Source of the DNA: Enterococcus pallens ATCC BAA-351
GTDB taxonomy: Bacteria; Bacillota; Bacilli; Lactobacillales; Enterococcaceae
Direction: 5' to 3'
Length of the DNA: 64,000 bases
Assembly: GCF_000407485.1 (NCBI RefSeq)
Contig: NZ_ASWD01000003.1
Location: 310,001-374,000, forward strand
Of this stretch, positions 17,906 to 28,345 are shown in pieces. A program made the position numbers and the translations under genes. The notes beneath the pieces are model-generated. The model had not been told where the DNA came from and searched no databases. It saw only the letters and a list, made by a program, of their open reading frames with translations. How positions within the stretch are numbered: position 1 is the stretch's first letter; each line of letters starts with the position of its first letter.

Positions 17906-18060
17906 GAACAAACAAACAATAAAAAACAAAAAATGTTGCTTGCTGTTAATTCCATTTCACCTTTTATCCGCATGATTGCTATTATTTCAAGCGTTTGAAC
18001 CGATCACTTCAAAAAACAAAAAGTTTGTTTTTGTTCGAATCAAAAACATTTTTCCTAATC
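17906..18060. other. Non-coding stretch upstream of the lac promoter, with a second cre-like palindrome
   Basis: TTCAAGCGTTTGAA at 17986-17999 is a perfect 14-bp palindrome close to the cre consensus. Its distance from the lac promoter is about 100 bp, so it could be an auxiliary CcpA site. Otherwise AT-rich, with no gene recognised. Confidence 0.4.
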
Positions 18061-18070
18061 AGGATACAAA

Positions 18071-18114
18071 AAGGCTGCAAACCCCCGCTCTTTAAGAACG
18101 TTGCTTGCAGCCTT
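18071..18114 (-). terminator. Terminator after dnaJ
   Basis: AAGGCTGCAA and TTGCAGCCTT form a 10-bp stem; the minus strand continues with TTT. It lies 33 bases past the dnaJ stop. Confidence 0.85.
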
Positions 18115-18146
18115 CAATTGATCCGATTGAAGCTCAGATCACTCGT

Positions 18147-19310
18147 TTATTTTTTACCGCCGAATGCATCTTTCACCTTGCCAAAGAAACCTTCATCTTT
18201 TTGTTCAGTCACTGTTTGACCACCCGCTTTAGCGAATGCGCGCAATGCTTCCCGCTGCTGATCGTTTAGGTTCTTCGGTGTGATAATTTGTACCGTTACC
18301 TGTTGATCGCCGGTAGAGTTGCCCCGTAATTTCGGTGCTCCCTTGCCCCGCAAACGGAACTTAGTGCCGGTTTGAGTGCCAGCTGGAATCTTCAACTTCA
18401 CGTCACCGTGAACAGTTGGTACAGCTACTTCGTCTCCCAAGGCTGCCTGAACAAAGCTTAATGGTAAGGTATAGTAAATCTCTGAACCTTCTCGATCAAA
18501 GATATCACTTTGAGCTACCTTGAAGACTACGTATAAGTCACCATAAGGCCCGTTATTAACTCCAGCTTCCCCTTGATCAGCTAAGCGCATTTGTTGTCCG
18601 TCTTCCACCCCAGCAGGTACATTAACCTTCACAGTGTGAGGACGTTTTTCATGACCTGAGCCATGACAAGTTGGACATGGGTCTTTGATTTCTTTTCCGG
18701 TACCATGACAAACATCACAGGTTTGACGGCTCATTACCCGACCAAGTGGTGTTTGATGCTCGACATTAATGGTTCCTGAGCCATGGCACTTGTGACAAAC
18801 AACTGGTTCAGTCCCTGGTTTTGCCCCGTTTCCGTGGCAAGTATGACAGACTTCTTCTCGGTTGTATTTAATTTCTTTTTCCACACCAAAAATAGCTTCT
18901 TCAAAATCCAAGTTGATTGAATACTGAAGATCCGCACCTTGACGTGGGGCATTGGGATCACCTTGTCGGCCACCGCCGCCGAAAAATGACTCAAAAATAT
19001 CTTCAAAGCCAAAGCCAGCATTGCCAAAGCCGCCACCTGCACCGCCGAAGCCACCAAAGCCGCCTGCACCGCCACCAAAGTTCGGATCGGTTCCAGCGTG
19101 CCCGTATTGATCATAAGCTGCCCGTTTTTGAGGATCACTCAATACTTCATAGGCTTCAGAAATCTCCTTGAATTTATCTTCAGCATCAGCCTCTTTATTA
19201 ATATCTGGGTGATACTGCTTGGAAAGCTTGCGGTATGCTTTTTTTATTTCATCATCCGAAGCCCCTTTTTGGACACCCAGGACTTCGTAATAATCGCGTT
19301 TGTTAGCCAT
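18147..19310 (-). CDS. dnaJ: Chaperone DnaJ (Hsp40)
   Basis: A 387-residue co-chaperone of DnaK. The J domain (1-70) holds the HPD motif in [10 protein letters not shown] Gly/Phe-rich region covers about 78-120. The zinc domain has four CxxCxGxG repeats ([32 protein letters not shown]). The C-terminal substrate-binding domains follow. All modules are intact. It follows dnaK after a terminator and has its own extended -10 promoter, so it is probably transcribed separately as well as by any read-through. Confidence 0.97.
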   Translation of the reverse strand: MANKRDYYEVLGVQKGASDDEIKKAYRKLSKQYHPDINKEADAEDKFKEISEAYEVLSDPQKRAAYDQYGHAGTDPNFGGGAGGFGGFGGAGGGFGNAGFGFEDIFESFFGGGGRQGDPNAPRQGADLQYSINLDFEEAIFGVEKEIKYNREEVCHTCHGNGAKPGTEPVVCHKCHGSGTINVEHQTPLGRVMSRQTCDVCHGTGKEIKDPCPTCHGSGHEKRPHTVKVNVPAGVEDGQQMRLADQGEAGVNNGPYGDLYVVFKVAQSDIFDREGSEIYYTLPLSFVQAALGDEVAVPTVHGDVKLKIPAGTQTGTKFRLRGKGAPKLRGNSTGDQQVTVQIITPKNLNDQQREALRAFAKAGGQTVTEQKDEGFFGKVKDAFGGKK

Positions 19311-19342
19311 TGGCTTCCCTCCATCTTTTTAACATCTTATGT

Positions 19343-19351
19343 ATTGTATCA
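19343..19351 (-). promoter_or_regulatory. dnaJ promoter, extended -10
   Basis: On the minus strand TGATACAAT is an extended -10. No good -35 is present. The -10 lies in a 23-base dyad (GTATCA to TGATAC), which might be an operator. Confidence 0.5.
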
Positions 19352-19420
19352 CAATTCAAAATTGATACGAATATTTTCCCGGAATTTTTTGATCTAAAAG
19401 CCAATTTTTTAAAGGAAAAT

Positions 19421-19450
19421 AAAAAGCCAAAGCGATGACTTTGGCTTTTT
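19421..19450. terminator. Terminator after dnaK
   Basis: AAAAAGCCAAAG and CTTTGGCTTTTT form a perfect 12-bp stem with a 6-base loop and T-tract. Confidence 0.9.
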
Positions 19451-19463
19451 ATCAACAGGCTAA

Positions 19464-21317
<1,854 letters not shown>

Positions 21318-21326
21318 TTATCTATA

Positions 21327-21875
21327 TTATTGTGCTACGATAACCATTGCTGGCCGCAACACACGGTCGTGTAATTTGTAGCCCTTTTGCAGGACTTCCA
21401 CAATTGTATCTGCCGCAACATCATCTCCGGCAGGAATCGTTTGAACCGCCTGATGAAGATTCGGATCAAAGGTTTCACCTGCGGCTTTAATTTCTTCAAT
21501 GCCTTCTTCTTTTAACGCATGACGCATGCTTTCCAGAACCATTTCTACGCCCTTCTTCAGGCTGGCTCCTTGTTCATTAGACACTTCAGTTGCCATTGCC
21601 CGTTCCAAATTATCCATCGCTGGAAATAATTTTTTCGCCAAATCTTGAGAACGGTATTTTTGCAGCTGTTCTCTTTCATTGCGATTGCGGTTGGTAATAT
21701 TGGCAATTTCGGCTCTTGCTCGCAAGTATTGGTCTTCAAGCTCCTCTACTTTGGCTTGTAACAGTTCTTCTTGTGTTGCTTCCACCACTTCTTCTGTCGC
21801 TTCTTCTACAGTTGTTTCTTCTGCAGCTGCTTCGACTTCGGTTTCTTGCTGTTCATTTTTTTCTTTTTCACTCAA
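21327..21875 (-). CDS. grpE: Nucleotide exchange factor GrpE
   Basis: The exchange factor for DnaK, 182 residues. An acidic disordered N-terminus is followed by the long dimeric helix (about 40-100, [31 protein letters not shown] in part) and the C-terminal beta domain ending [14 protein letters not shown], the family signature. The start is TTG at 21875, eight bases after AAAGGTGG. The GTG four codons upstream overlaps that site and is less likely. It is followed closely by dnaK. Confidence 0.95.
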   Translation of the reverse strand: MSEKEKNEQQETEVEAAAEETTVEEATEEVVEATQEELLQAKVEELEDQYLRARAEIANITNRNRNEREQLQKYRSQDLAKKLFPAMDNLERAMATEVSNEQGASLKKGVEMVLESMRHALKEEGIEEIKAAGETFDPNLHQAVQTIPAGDDVAADTIVEVLQKGYKLHDRVLRPAMVIVAQ

Positions 21876-21934
21876 GTTGGGGCCCACCTTTCTTCCCTCA
21901 ATTTTGATTCAGATGATTCAAAAGGGAGTCAAAT

Positions 21935-22135
21935 TTACTTCTTTTCTTCTTTGCTTTCTTCGAATGCTTCGGCAAATGCTTCAGTTTGTTCTTCTGTCAT
22001 TCCGGAATCATCGACTGCGTCTTCAGAAAATTCGTTGTATTTCGTTTTTTTATTTTCAAAAGCCTTAGCGGTTGCTTCGGCTTCTTCCTCTGATACACCA
22101 GACATGTCTACTGCTTCTTTATCGATTTCTTTCAC
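21935..22135 (-). CDS. Small acidic protein of unknown function inside the heat-shock operon
   Basis: I do not recognise this gene. It encodes about 66 residues, highly acidic, with no cysteine. It is an internal duplication: EAVDMSGVSEEEAEATAKAFE and DAVDDSGMTEEQTEAFAEAFE, two copies of about 21 residues joined by a short basic link (NKKTKYNEFSE). The start is probably GTG at 22135, nine bases after AAAGGAG; an in-frame ATG at 22144 abuts that site. It lies 14 bp after hrcA and about 60 bp before grpE, in the same direction, so it should share HrcA/CIRCE control. E. faecalis, as I recall, has no gene in this place. Confidence 0.65.
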   Translation of the reverse strand: MKEIDKEAVDMSGVSEEEAEATAKAFENKKTKYNEFSEDAVDDSGMTEEQTEAFAEAFEESKEEKK

Positions 22136-22149
22136 GATCCGCATCTCCT

Positions 22150-23190
22150 TTATTGGTCCAGATCAAGTGAACGGTAATAATCCGCCAGCTTGTCTCCCAA
22201 CTCCCTGCGAAATACATCGATCAAACTGAACATCCGGGAATAAGGCATGCTTGCTGGTCCCAACAATCCGATTATACCCTTTCCATGTCCTTCGATCTCG
22301 TAACTTGCTTGGATCAAACTCATGTTTTCAAAAAGCTCATTGCCAAGCTCTGAGCCGATCTGGATATGAATCGGCGAGGTAAAAGGCAGCAGCAGCTGTG
22401 TCAGCTCGCTAGGGTCCTGCATAAAGGAATACATCATCTTAAATTGATGAACATCCGGGTTATGATTGTAATTTAAAATATTCATTCCGCCGCTGACAAA
22501 GACCTTTTCTTCAAAGGCTTCGTTCAAAATGACATCAAACAAATGAGAGATGCCGTCGGTGGTTTGAAAATACCGATGCAGGATCATAGGAATTTCCGTG
22601 CGCAGCTTCTGATACACCGTCAAAAGCGGCTCCCCAACTAAACGATCATTGATAATCGCCACCATTTTTTCCAAATCGCTGCTGGCAACATTGTCAGGAA
22701 TGCGAAACACTTGGCTTTCCACATTGCCGCGATCCGTTACAATAATGGCCAAAATCTGCTTATCGTTTAAGGGAACAATCCGAAAGCCCGTCAACTTGCG
22801 GTCCTTCATTTCTGGTCCTAATGAAAAGGCCGTATAGCTGGTCACCTGTGAAAGAATATCTGCCGACTGCTGAATAATATCATCAATCTCGTAAATATCC
22901 TTCTTTAAAGAAGCACGGATTTGATCCACCTCTTGCTTCGTGACCTTCGCTGGAGTCAATAAGTAGTCCACGTAATAGCGGTAGCCTTTCATCGATGGGA
23001 TACGACCCGAAGAAGAATGCGTTTTTTCCAACAAACCATATTCTTCCAATGCCTTCATGTCGTTGCGAATGGTCGCTGAACTGGCATTGACGCCTTCTTC
23101 CATCAATTTTTTAGAACCAACCGGTTGTCCGTTGGTGGTAAAATGCTGGATGATCAAACTAAGAATTAAATTTTGTCGTTCTGTTAACAT
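22150..23190 (-). CDS. hrcA: Heat-inducible transcription repressor HrcA
   Basis: The 346-residue repressor of class I heat-shock genes, which binds CIRCE and is kept active by GroEL. The N-terminal winged helix contains TERQNLILSLIIQHF and NASSATIRNDMKALEEYGLLEKTHSSSG (split here by family register). The GAF-like core and dimerisation region have GMNILNYNH and GIIGLLGPASMPYSRM, both typical. The start is ATG at 23190, nine bases after AGAGG; a GTG three codons earlier overlaps the site. It is the first gene of the operon and autoregulated. Confidence 0.96.
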   Translation of the reverse strand: MLTERQNLILSLIIQHFTTNGQPVGSKKLMEEGVNASSATIRNDMKALEEYGLLEKTHSSSGRIPSMKGYRYYVDYLLTPAKVTKQEVDQIRASLKKDIYEIDDIIQQSADILSQVTSYTAFSLGPEMKDRKLTGFRIVPLNDKQILAIIVTDRGNVESQVFRIPDNVASSDLEKMVAIINDRLVGEPLLTVYQKLRTEIPMILHRYFQTTDGISHLFDVILNEAFEEKVFVSGGMNILNYNHNPDVHQFKMMYSFMQDPSELTQLLLPFTSPIHIQIGSELGNELFENMSLIQASYEIEGHGKGIIGLLGPASMPYSRMFSLIDVFRRELGDKLADYYRSLDLDQ

Positions 23191-23206
23191 TTTCTTCACC
23201 CTCTGG

Positions 23207-23233
23207 TTAGCACTCTTTCTTGATAAGTGCTAA
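23207..23233. promoter_or_regulatory. CIRCE operator 1 (hrcA proximal)
   Basis: TTAGCACTC, nine bases, then AAGTGCTAA: the CIRCE inverted repeat with one mismatch. It lies between the promoter and the hrcA start. Confidence 0.95.
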
Positions 23234-23243
23234 CTCGATTACT

Positions 23244-23271
23244 AATATATCACACTGGCACTAGAAGTCAA
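23244..23271 (-). promoter_or_regulatory. hrcA operon promoter
   Basis: On the minus strand there is TTGACT, a 16-bp spacer and TATATT. It is flanked by the two CIRCE elements. Confidence 0.75.
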
Positions 23272-23288
23272 GTGATAATACACAAAAA

Positions 23289-23315
23289 TTAGCACTCTCA
23301 TGTCGAGAGTGCTAA
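23289..23315. promoter_or_regulatory. CIRCE operator 2, also a hemW terminator
   Basis: TTAGCACTC, nine bases, GAGTGCTAA is a perfect CIRCE. On the minus strand the same hairpin is followed by TTTTTG, and its first bases include the hemW stop codon TAG. It therefore can both bind HrcA and end the hemW transcript. Confidence 0.9.
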
Positions 23316-24481
23316 CTCATTTCTTCAATTAAAAATTGTTCAAAAACATCATTTCCGCGAAATAGTCCTTTTTGCGTTAATACCAAGGCTTCTGGCGTTT
23401 CTACTACTAACTCTTCAGCAACTAATTGATCGATTTTTTCTTGATAAATATCCCCTAGCGAACAATTAAATTTTTGGTAAAATTTTTGTTTTTCTACTCC
23501 TGAAAGCTTCCGCAGACCTAAAAACATTTCCTCTTCAATTTGCGCTTTGCGCGTGAGTATTTCTTCTTCAATCACCGGCAGCTGCTGCTCTTTTAAGGGC
23601 TTTAAATAATGCTGAATCGGTCCATGGTTTTTGTAGCGTAAATTTCCTAAGTAGCCACTGGCACCTGCTCCGATTCCATAATAATTTTCATTGTTCCAGT
23701 AAACGAGGTTGTGCTGACTTTCAAAACCTGGTGCTGCAAAATTGCTGACTTCGTATTGCTGACGGCCAGCTTTCGTCATGGCTTCAATCGTTTCGAGAAA
23801 CATCTGGGCCTCCAGCTCCTGATCTGGCAGCTGAAGCTTGCCCCGCCGTACCCAATTCATAAACATCGTTTTATTTTCCAGAATCAGTGAATACAACGAA
23901 TAATGAGGCAAGTCCAATTCCAAGGCGCGTTTCACTGTATCTCGGAAGCTTTCTAGACTTTGTCCTGGCAACGCATAGATCAAATCAATCGAAACATTGG
24001 AAAAAGCTTTTTCTTCCAATAAAGCAATTGTTTGATACACATCCTCAGCCGTGTGCTTGCGGCCAATTTTCTTTAACAGCCGATTATCGAAGGTTTGCAC
24101 CCCCATCGACAAACGATTAACACCGTAGTTTTTCATGACATCCAATTTATCGGCCGTCAAATCACCAGGGTTCGCCTCAACTGTAAATTCTCCTTCAGTA
24201 AATGGCATGATTTCCCGCAAACCACTTAACAGCCGGTCCAGCTGGGAAGCACTTAAGGAAGTCGGTGTGCCGCCCCCTACATAAAGAGTTTTACTATTAG
24301 CAGCTGGATATTGTTCCTGCAGCAGCTGCGCCTCTTTTAGCAACGCTTCAATGTACTCATCCACTGGTTGTCCTTCAATAAATACTTTATTAAAATCACA
24401 GTAATAACAGATATGCTCACAAAATGGAATGTGAATGTAGGCAGAAATATCGTCATTGTTGGTTCTATGTATATGTGTCAT
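23312..24481 (-). CDS. hemW: Radical SAM heme chaperone HemW
   Basis: A 389-residue homologue of oxygen-independent coproporphyrinogen oxidase that is now seen as a heme-transfer protein. The radical SAM cluster motif is CEHICYYC (CxxxCxxC) in HIPFCEHICYYCDF. GGGTPTSL and the C-terminal HemN-type domain (YWNNENYYGIGAGASGYL) follow. The group usually lies upstream of hrcA in Lactobacillales. It has its own promoter and ends in the CIRCE hairpin. GAGAGG is 11 bases before the ATG, a long spacing. Confidence 0.92.
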   Translation of the reverse strand: MTHIHRTNNDDISAYIHIPFCEHICYYCDFNKVFIEGQPVDEYIEALLKEAQLLQEQYPAANSKTLYVGGGTPTSLSASQLDRLLSGLREIMPFTEGEFTVEANPGDLTADKLDVMKNYGVNRLSMGVQTFDNRLLKKIGRKHTAEDVYQTIALLEEKAFSNVSIDLIYALPGQSLESFRDTVKRALELDLPHYSLYSLILENKTMFMNWVRRGKLQLPDQELEAQMFLETIEAMTKAGRQQYEVSNFAAPGFESQHNLVYWNNENYYGIGAGASGYLGNLRYKNHGPIQHYLKPLKEQQLPVIEEEILTRKAQIEEEMFLGLRKLSGVEKQKFYQKFNCSLGDIYQEKIDQLVAEELVVETPEALVLTQKGLFRGNDVFEQFLIEEMS

Positions 24482-24513
24482 TTTTCAATTTCCCTCTCAA
24501 AAAAGCTATATCA

Positions 24514-24541
24514 ATTTTAAACCTTGTATCCTATCATTCAA
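24514..24541 (-). promoter_or_regulatory. hemW promoter
   Basis: On the minus strand there is TTGAAT, a 16-bp spacer and TAAAAT, about 33 bases before the start. Confidence 0.6.
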
Positions 24542-24777
24542 ATCCTAAACATCCTCTTTTCGGTTAATCCATGGTTAGTGAAGCTCTTCAGAAGTGTCTA
24601 TTGATAGATAATAGAAACATAAGATAGGTAATTTGATAAAAGAAGCCTTTCTCATGCTCTAAGTGATTTTAACACACTCTCTTTTTTTATTCCCCTATCT
24701 TCTCACTCGCTTATCCTTTCTCAACCTTTTAGCTATCACTCCCTTTTCCTTGCTGCTGGAAAACAGGAGCAAAACAA
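24542..24777. other. Intergenic region with no recognised gene
   Basis: Part of the 337-bp gap between hemW and the TIM-like gene. AT-rich; reading frames in it lack ribosome binding sites and family resemblance. I see nothing functional between the hemW promoter and the terminator at 24778. Confidence 0.6.
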
Positions 24778-24803
24778 AAAAAGGAGAAACATTTCTCCTT
24801 TTT
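24778..24803. terminator. Terminator of the mannose-type PTS operon
   Basis: AAAAAGGAGAAA and TTTCTCCTTTTT form a perfect 12-bp stem with a 2-base apex, so the real loop is a few bases larger. The minus strand ends in seven T. Confidence 0.9.
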
Positions 24804-24818
24804 ATAAATTCAAATAAC

Positions 24819-25631
24819 TTATTCGCACCTAACCTGTCTGACGACTTCGACTGTTTCGTGCAGTCTTTCTGGCTTACTTCCAAAGCGTCCTAAAAGAACG
24901 CCGTCCAGATCAGCTAAATTTAACATGATTTTCGTATTTTCCGGACTGACGGTACCGCCATAAACGACTCGAATATCCTTCGCTTTTTCTCCAAACATTT
25001 CCTTCAAAGAATCCCTTATGATTGAAACGGCTCGCTTGATGTGGGGAGCACTTGCAGCCTTTGTTTTCCCGACGGCCCACGCAGGTGTGTAGGCAATAAC
25101 GATTTTATCTAGCTTATCACGGTCAATCCCGTATAAAGAATTAAACACTCGTAAAAAAAGTTCACTCTTCAAATCTTTTTCATAATTGGGATTTTTTATT
25201 TCATCGAGGACATTATTTGCTTCGTTTTCTTCCATTTCACCGATACAAACAATGGGAGAAACATCGTATTGGAGAGCCAATTTTACTTTTTTATTAATTG
25301 TTTCGTCCGTTTCGTTGTATAGCTTTCTCCGCTCCCAGTGTCCCAATTCGACAAACTTCCCCTGCATTTCAACCAAAGATTGGATCGAAAATTCACCACT
25401 AAGCTCACCTTGATCAATCACTGCCATATTTTGAGCGCCGAAGTGAATCAGACTTCCTGAAAGAACTTCAGCAACTTGTTGAATTGTTCCCATTGAAGGC
25501 AGCAGGACAATTTCAACTACTTGGTTGTCTGATTCACGCTCGCGAATTTCATCTGCATATTCTTTGGCTTCGGCAGCAAGGTTTTGTCTCATAGACCAAT
25601 TCATTATAACAATAGGTTTCCTTTTGTTCAT
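24819..25631 (-). CDS. Triosephosphate isomerase paralogue with altered active site
   Basis: A 270-residue TIM barrel clearly of the TpiA family (KKVKLALQYDVSPIVCIGE, AYTPAWAVG, VVYGGTVSPEN). Canonical TIM has NWKM, LGHSERR and AYEPVWAIG. Here the catalytic Lys is Ser (MNWSM), the His is kept (LGHWERR), and the catalytic Glu is Thr (AYTPAWAVG). The phosphate loop GGAS is GRFGS. Ordinary triose isomerisation is therefore unlikely. It is the last gene of a sugar PTS operon, so it may act on another phosphorylated sugar or serve as a binding protein. The housekeeping tpiA should lie elsewhere. Function unknown. Confidence 0.8.
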   Translation of the reverse strand: MNKRKPIVIMNWSMRQNLAAEAKEYADEIRERESDNQVVEIVLLPSMGTIQQVAEVLSGSLIHFGAQNMAVIDQGELSGEFSIQSLVEMQGKFVELGHWERRKLYNETDETINKKVKLALQYDVSPIVCIGEMEENEANNVLDEIKNPNYEKDLKSELFLRVFNSLYGIDRDKLDKIVIAYTPAWAVGKTKAASAPHIKRAVSIIRDSLKEMFGEKAKDIRVVYGGTVSPENTKIMLNLADLDGVLLGRFGSKPERLHETVEVVRQVRCE

Positions 25632-25713
25632 TTTTAATCAACTCCATTCTACATCAAGTTGAATCGATAAGAGCTTATTGCCCTAACAGTTATACAAATA
25701 CTGATACTCTTTT

Positions 25714-26358
25714 CTACTTCTGGTAAGCTGCCCAATCCTTTTCGAATTGTTCAATACCACTGTCCGTCAACGGATGACTCCATAATTTCGGGAAGATCGT
25801 TCCAGGAATAGTTGCAATATCTGCGCCTAGCTCTGCTACTTTTTCCACATGACCTAAACCGCGAATACTTGCTGAAATAATTTCTGTTTTAAACTTATAG
25901 TTGTCCAGAACAGTTCGTAAATTTTTAATCAATTCATAGCTGTCCGTTCCTATATCCTCTAACCGTCCTAAGAAGGGACTAATATAGGTCGCACCTGCTT
26001 TAGCAGCCATCAAACCCTGCGCAACAGAAAAGACTAATGTCACATTTGTTTTAATTCCTTCTTTAGAAATGGTATTTACCGCCTTTAAGCCCGCTTCTGT
26101 CATAGGAATTTTAACCACGATATTTTCTGCCCACTGATTTAATTCTCTCGCCTCTTTGATCATTCCCTCTGCGTCGGCAGCAGTGACTTCTGCACTTACA
26201 GGTCCTTCCACCAGCCCACAAATTTCTTTAATGACCTTCTCAAAATCCCTACCTTCTCGTGCAATAATCGTTGGGTTTGTGGTGACACCATCTACCAATC
26301 CAAGTGCATTGATGCGCTTAATTTCCTCAATGTTTGCTGTATCTAAGAAAAACTTCAT
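25714..26358 (-). CDS. TalC/FSA-family transaldolase
   Basis: A 214-residue class I aldolase-fold enzyme. [16 protein letters not shown] and [12 protein letters not shown] form the N-terminal signature. The Schiff-base lysine is in [11 protein letters not shown]. Residues that separate the subgroups are SAEV (Glu) and ISPFLGR (Phe); fructose-6-phosphate aldolase FsaA has Gln and Tyr there. This argues for dihydroxyacetone transfer (transaldolase) rather than free aldolase activity, which is inference from residue identity. It sits between the KDPG-type aldolase and the TIM-like gene, 82 and 52 bp away. Confidence 0.85.
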   Translation of the reverse strand: MKFFLDTANIEEIKRINALGLVDGVTTNPTIIAREGRDFEKVIKEICGLVEGPVSAEVTAADAEGMIKEARELNQWAENIVVKIPMTEAGLKAVNTISKEGIKTNVTLVFSVAQGLMAAKAGATYISPFLGRLEDIGTDSYELIKNLRTVLDNYKFKTEIISASIRGLGHVEKVAELGADIATIPGTIFPKLWSHPLTDSGIEQFEKDWAAYQK

Positions 26359-26410
26359 TTTTATTTACTCCTATTCAATTCCTGATAAGATTCCCACCAA
26401 TTTTTACTGA

Positions 26411-27064
26411 CTAACCAGCAGAAACAATTTGCACTAATTCCCGCGCATGCTCAGTCAATACATCGTAATCGCCCGCAGCAATATGCTTTTTATTGGTTAG
26501 ATAATTGCTGATTCCAGCACCCGAGAAGCCTGCGTTTAAATAATCAGCTAAATTATCAGGAGTCACCCCGGCCGTAGCAAGTAGTTTAACATGATTGATC
26601 GGACCTCTGATGTCCTTGACGTAGCCTAATCCTAATGAACCGACTGGGAATACCTTAACAAAATCTGCTCCGGCATCATGAGCCGCTAATATTTCAGTTG
26701 GTGTTAACGCACCAGGAATAGAAACTAGTCCTAATTTTTTAGTATGCTTGATTACTTCTGCGTTTGTATTAGGTGAGATAATATATTTGGCCCCTGCTTT
26801 GTATGCAGCCTCAACCTGCTCTACAGTAACTACTGTGCCTGCTCCAACACTGACCTTCCCTTCAAATGCTTGGGACAATGCATTGATTGCTTCAGGTGTT
26901 TTTGTTAGACACTCTTCATCATTTTGATCGAAGGTAACTTCTACTAGACGAACGCCTCCTCTTTCTAAGGCCGTAACTAAATTAATCAATTCATTCCCGT
27001 AGGTACCCCGGCAGATTGCTACAATTTTGTTCTCTTCGATAAACTGAATCGTTTCTTTACACAT
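26411..27064 (-). CDS. KDPG/KHG-family aldolase
   Basis: A 217-residue trimeric class I aldolase that normally splits 2-keto-3-deoxy-6-phosphogluconate to pyruvate and glyceraldehyde 3-phosphate. The motif VAICRG holds the conserved Arg, VEVTF the catalytic Glu, and FVKVFP the Schiff-base Lys; GAGTVVT and STAGV-like ATAGVTPDN bind phosphate. All are present. The true sugar acid is unknown; DgaF of the D-glucosaminate operon is one precedent in a mannose-type PTS cluster. The start is ATG at 27064, seven bases after GGAAGG; an earlier ATG lacks a site. Confidence 0.85.
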   Translation of the reverse strand: MCKETIQFIEENKIVAICRGTYGNELINLVTALERGGVRLVEVTFDQNDEECLTKTPEAINALSQAFEGKVSVGAGTVVTVEQVEAAYKAGAKYIISPNTNAEVIKHTKKLGLVSIPGALTPTEILAAHDAGADFVKVFPVGSLGLGYVKDIRGPINHVKLLATAGVTPDNLADYLNAGFSGAGISNYLTNKKHIAAGDYDVLTEHARELVQIVSAG

Positions 27065-27080
27065 ATTTTCGCCTTCCATT

Positions 27081-27491
27081 CTAAAAATTTATTTTTTCTC
27101 TTAGATTAATGACACTATTTTCAGCAAGCTCCATGCAATGATCCACCAGGTGATTCAATTCCATCGTTTTTCTCATACTTAAAACTTCCAATAAAATAGG
27201 TAGATTTGTCCCTACTATACATTCGATCGTATGAGTCCCTCCAAGCTCATTCATTGCCATGGCTGCCATATTCGTCGGGCTTCCCCCATACAAATCAGTG
27301 AGAATTAATATCCCTTCTCCTTGATCTAATCGTTTAACCGCCTCAATAATCCGCTCTTTCAAGCCCTCAACACTATCTCCGTGATTTAACCCAACCGATT
27401 CAATCTGGTCTACTTCACCAAAAATCAGGTTGGATGTGGCAATTAACTCTTTCCCTAAATTTCCATGAGTCGCTACTAAAACACCTATCAT
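27081..27491 (-). CDS. Mannose-family PTS EIIA
   Basis: A 136-residue cytosolic EIIA of the mannose/fructose/sorbose family. The phosphorylated histidine is in VLVATHGNLGKEL (about residue 9), and ILTDLYGGSPTNMA is the second signature. It is a stand-alone protein, not fused to EIIB as in E. coli ManX. It passes phosphate from HPr to EIIB. It lies 11 bp after EIID and 16 bp before the aldolase start. Confidence 0.92.
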   Translation of the reverse strand: MIGVLVATHGNLGKELIATSNLIFGEVDQIESVGLNHGDSVEGLKERIIEAVKRLDQGEGILILTDLYGGSPTNMAAMAMNELGGTHTIECIVGTNLPILLEVLSMRKTMELNHLVDHCMELAENSVINLREKINF

Positions 27492-27502
27492 CTTATTTCC
27501 TC

Positions 27503-28342
27503 CTAAAACAATCCAATCAATACACCAACAATAGCAATTAGAATTAAAATAACTAACACCTTACTTGAGCTGACTTTTTTGTTAAGCAAGTGTAACGTTA
27601 GGAAAATTAATCCCAAAGGCAAAATATTCAAAACAATTTTGTCCAAGATTTCTTGGATAACCAGATCATTTTCGCCAAAAGTGAATTTTAACGCGGTAGT
27701 CAATTTGACTGTATTGGCAGCTAAACCGCCAATGGTGATAGCTCCTACTGCCGTTGCAGCGGTCATTAATTTTTCTAATTTCCCACTGGCAAAGATATCA
27801 TTAATTCCTTCTTTCCCTTTTTTATACGCCCCCCGGAACAAACCATAAGAAATTCCATGATTAATACCCAAAGTGGCTACCATATAAAAGACAGGTCCTA
27901 AAAAGTTACCAGTGACACCCATCGCAATCGCAATTGAACCAATTATCGGAATCAATGTTCCTTGTCTTAACGTATCTCCAATTCCAGCTAACGGTCCCAT
28001 CAACCCCGTTTTCACTCCACTGATATCTTCATTAGATATCGGTAAGCCGTTCGCCCGTTCTTCTTCCATTGATAGAGTAATCCCAACAATAATCGGACCA
28101 ATCAGCCAGGCTTCACAATTAAAAAATTCCATATGGCGCTTAATCGCTTCTCGTTTCTCTTCCTCATTATCTCCATAAAATTTCTGGATAGGACCGGACA
28201 TAGCAGATAAGAAGCCCGGTGCTTGCAGCCGTTCAAAACTATAAATCGCCTGACACATTGAACACCAAGTCCAATAGGTTCTATTCAAATCCGCCTTCGT
28301 TAAGGTTTTAGTCGTTTCGTTTTTAGTCAATGCTTCTTCCAT
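27503..28342 (-). CDS. Mannose-family PTS membrane subunit EIID
   Basis: A 279-residue membrane component. The N-terminal amphipathic part has WTWCSMCQAIYSFERLQAPGF, and the GVKTGLMGPLAGIGDTL motif with flanking helices is diagnostic for EIID. With EIIC it forms the sugar channel. It starts 3 bp after EIIC. Confidence 0.92.
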   Translation of the reverse strand: MEEALTKNETTKTLTKADLNRTYWTWCSMCQAIYSFERLQAPGFLSAMSGPIQKFYGDNEEEKREAIKRHMEFFNCEAWLIGPIIVGITLSMEEERANGLPISNEDISGVKTGLMGPLAGIGDTLRQGTLIPIIGSIAIAMGVTGNFLGPVFYMVATLGINHGISYGLFRGAYKKGKEGINDIFASGKLEKLMTAATAVGAITIGGLAANTVKLTTALKFTFGENDLVIQEILDKIVLNILPLGLIFLTLHLLNKKVSSSKVLVILILIAIVGVLIGLF

Positions 28343-28345
28343 CCT

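Noticed and set aside
24819-25631. Calling this gene the housekeeping tpiA
   Set aside because: Two of three catalytic residues are replaced and it lies in a sugar operon rather than the glycolytic cluster.
25714-26358. Naming the small aldolase-fold enzyme fructose-6-phosphate aldolase
   Set aside because: The two distinguishing positions are Glu and Phe as in transaldolases.
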